This document shows, piece after piece, positions 63,907 to 64,000 of a stretch of DNA of 64,000 bases. The notes beneath the pieces were generated by a model. That model saw nothing but the letters and a program-made list of their open reading frames with translations. It did not search any database and had not been told where the DNA came from. The translations under genes were made by a program, and so were the position numbers. Source of the DNA: Rahnella sikkimica. GTDB taxonomy: Bacteria > Pseudomonadota > Gammaproteobacteria > Enterobacterales > Enterobacteriaceae. Position 1 is the first letter of the stretch. Every line of letters begins with the position of its first letter. The DNA is taken from contig NZ_CP019062.1 of assembly GCF_002951615.1 (NCBI RefSeq), positions 744,001 through 808,000 on the forward strand, given 5' to 3'.

Positions 63907-64000
63907 ATGTTAACAACCATGCAACGCCAGATTTTGGGTGCGGTGAATGCGTCCGGCAATTTAAGCCGGACAGAACTCGCGCAATATTGCGGGATGAGCA
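63907..64000 (+). CDS. Start of a helix-turn-helix regulator, probably ROK/NagC family (3'-truncated by window)
   Basis: Only the first 31 codons are visible (MLTTMQRQILGAVNASGNLS, RTELAQYCGMS). They form a winged-helix HTH of the MarR-like type that opens NagC/Mlc-family ROK regulators. The divergent operon ends in a ROK sugar kinase, which supports the call. Start chosen at the first ATG; an internal ATG follows four codons later. Confidence 0.6.
   Translation, partial: MLTTMQRQILGAVNASGNLSRTELAQYCGMS

Overview
The window reads as chromosomal DNA of an enterobacterium, most likely of the Yersiniaceae (Rahnella, Serratia or a close relative). This is inferred from the close match of many products to Escherichia coli and Serratia families (nac, spy, ydcR-type, astCADBE, ddpXABCDF), two enterobacterial tRNA genes (Ser-GGA, Asn-GUU), an ERIC repeat, chitinases and a cytoplasmic-type levansucrase. 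I ran no search, so genus is a guess. Most of the window is moderately GC-rich; about 2.4-5.0 kb and 33.2-35.9 kb are visibly AT-richer.

Layout. 0-0.6 kb: 3' end of nac. 0.6-7.9 kb: a chitinase locus with a GH19 chitinase, a LysR regulator, a membrane-anchored winged-helix regulator, a GH108/TtsA-like muramidase, a GH18 chitinase without signal peptide, and a small phage-type holin. Together these look like a type 10 (holin/endolysin) secretion system for chitinases. 8.1-10.4 kb: spy and a YdcR-like MocR regulator. 10.4-17.4 kb: a sugar ABC transporter operon with a pentulose-type FGGY kinase and an arabinose-5-phosphate-isomerase-like SIS protein; an ERIC element sits inside the operon. 18.2-24.3 kb: the astCADBE arginine succinyltransferase operon, preceded by a sigma-54 promoter and NtrC-like sites. 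24.4-31.8 kb: tRNA-Ser, a MipA/OmpV protein, a two-component system and an RND efflux pair.

31.9-38.8 kb: levansucrase followed by four c-di-GMP turnover proteins (two GGDEF, one EAL, one GAF-GGDEF-EAL). 39.0-40.9 kb: an iron-sulfur photolyase and tRNA-Asn. 41.3-48.4 kb: an RpiR regulator and ddpXABCDF (D-Ala-D-Ala dipeptidase and dipeptide ABC transporter) behind a second sigma-54 promoter. 48.4-49.0 kb: a gene-free block holding two diverged, inverted copies of a hairpin-rich repeat. 49.0-57.0 kb: a gallate catabolic cluster (galD, galC, galB, galR, aroQ, a PDC-hydrolase-like gene, galA, galT). 57.3-58.9 kb: a DapF-like protein with both catalytic cysteines replaced by serine, and a GNAT acetyltransferase. 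58.9-59.4 kb: six tandem copies of a 55-bp repeat. 59.4-64.0 kb: a ROK sugar kinase with a peptide-type ABC transporter and, divergently, the start of a likely ROK/NagC-type regulator.

How it fits together. The window is dominated by scavenging functions: chitin, sugars, arginine, D-Ala-D-Ala, gallate and peptides or amino sugars. Three loci (nac, ast, ddp) belong to the nitrogen-limitation regulon in E. coli or Klebsiella, and two show sigma-54 promoters here. The most distinctive items are the chitinase/holin/muramidase locus, the Ser/Ser DapF homologue, the gallate cluster with extra aroQ and hydrolase genes and a tandem-HTH LysR regulator, and two unusual repeat blocks.
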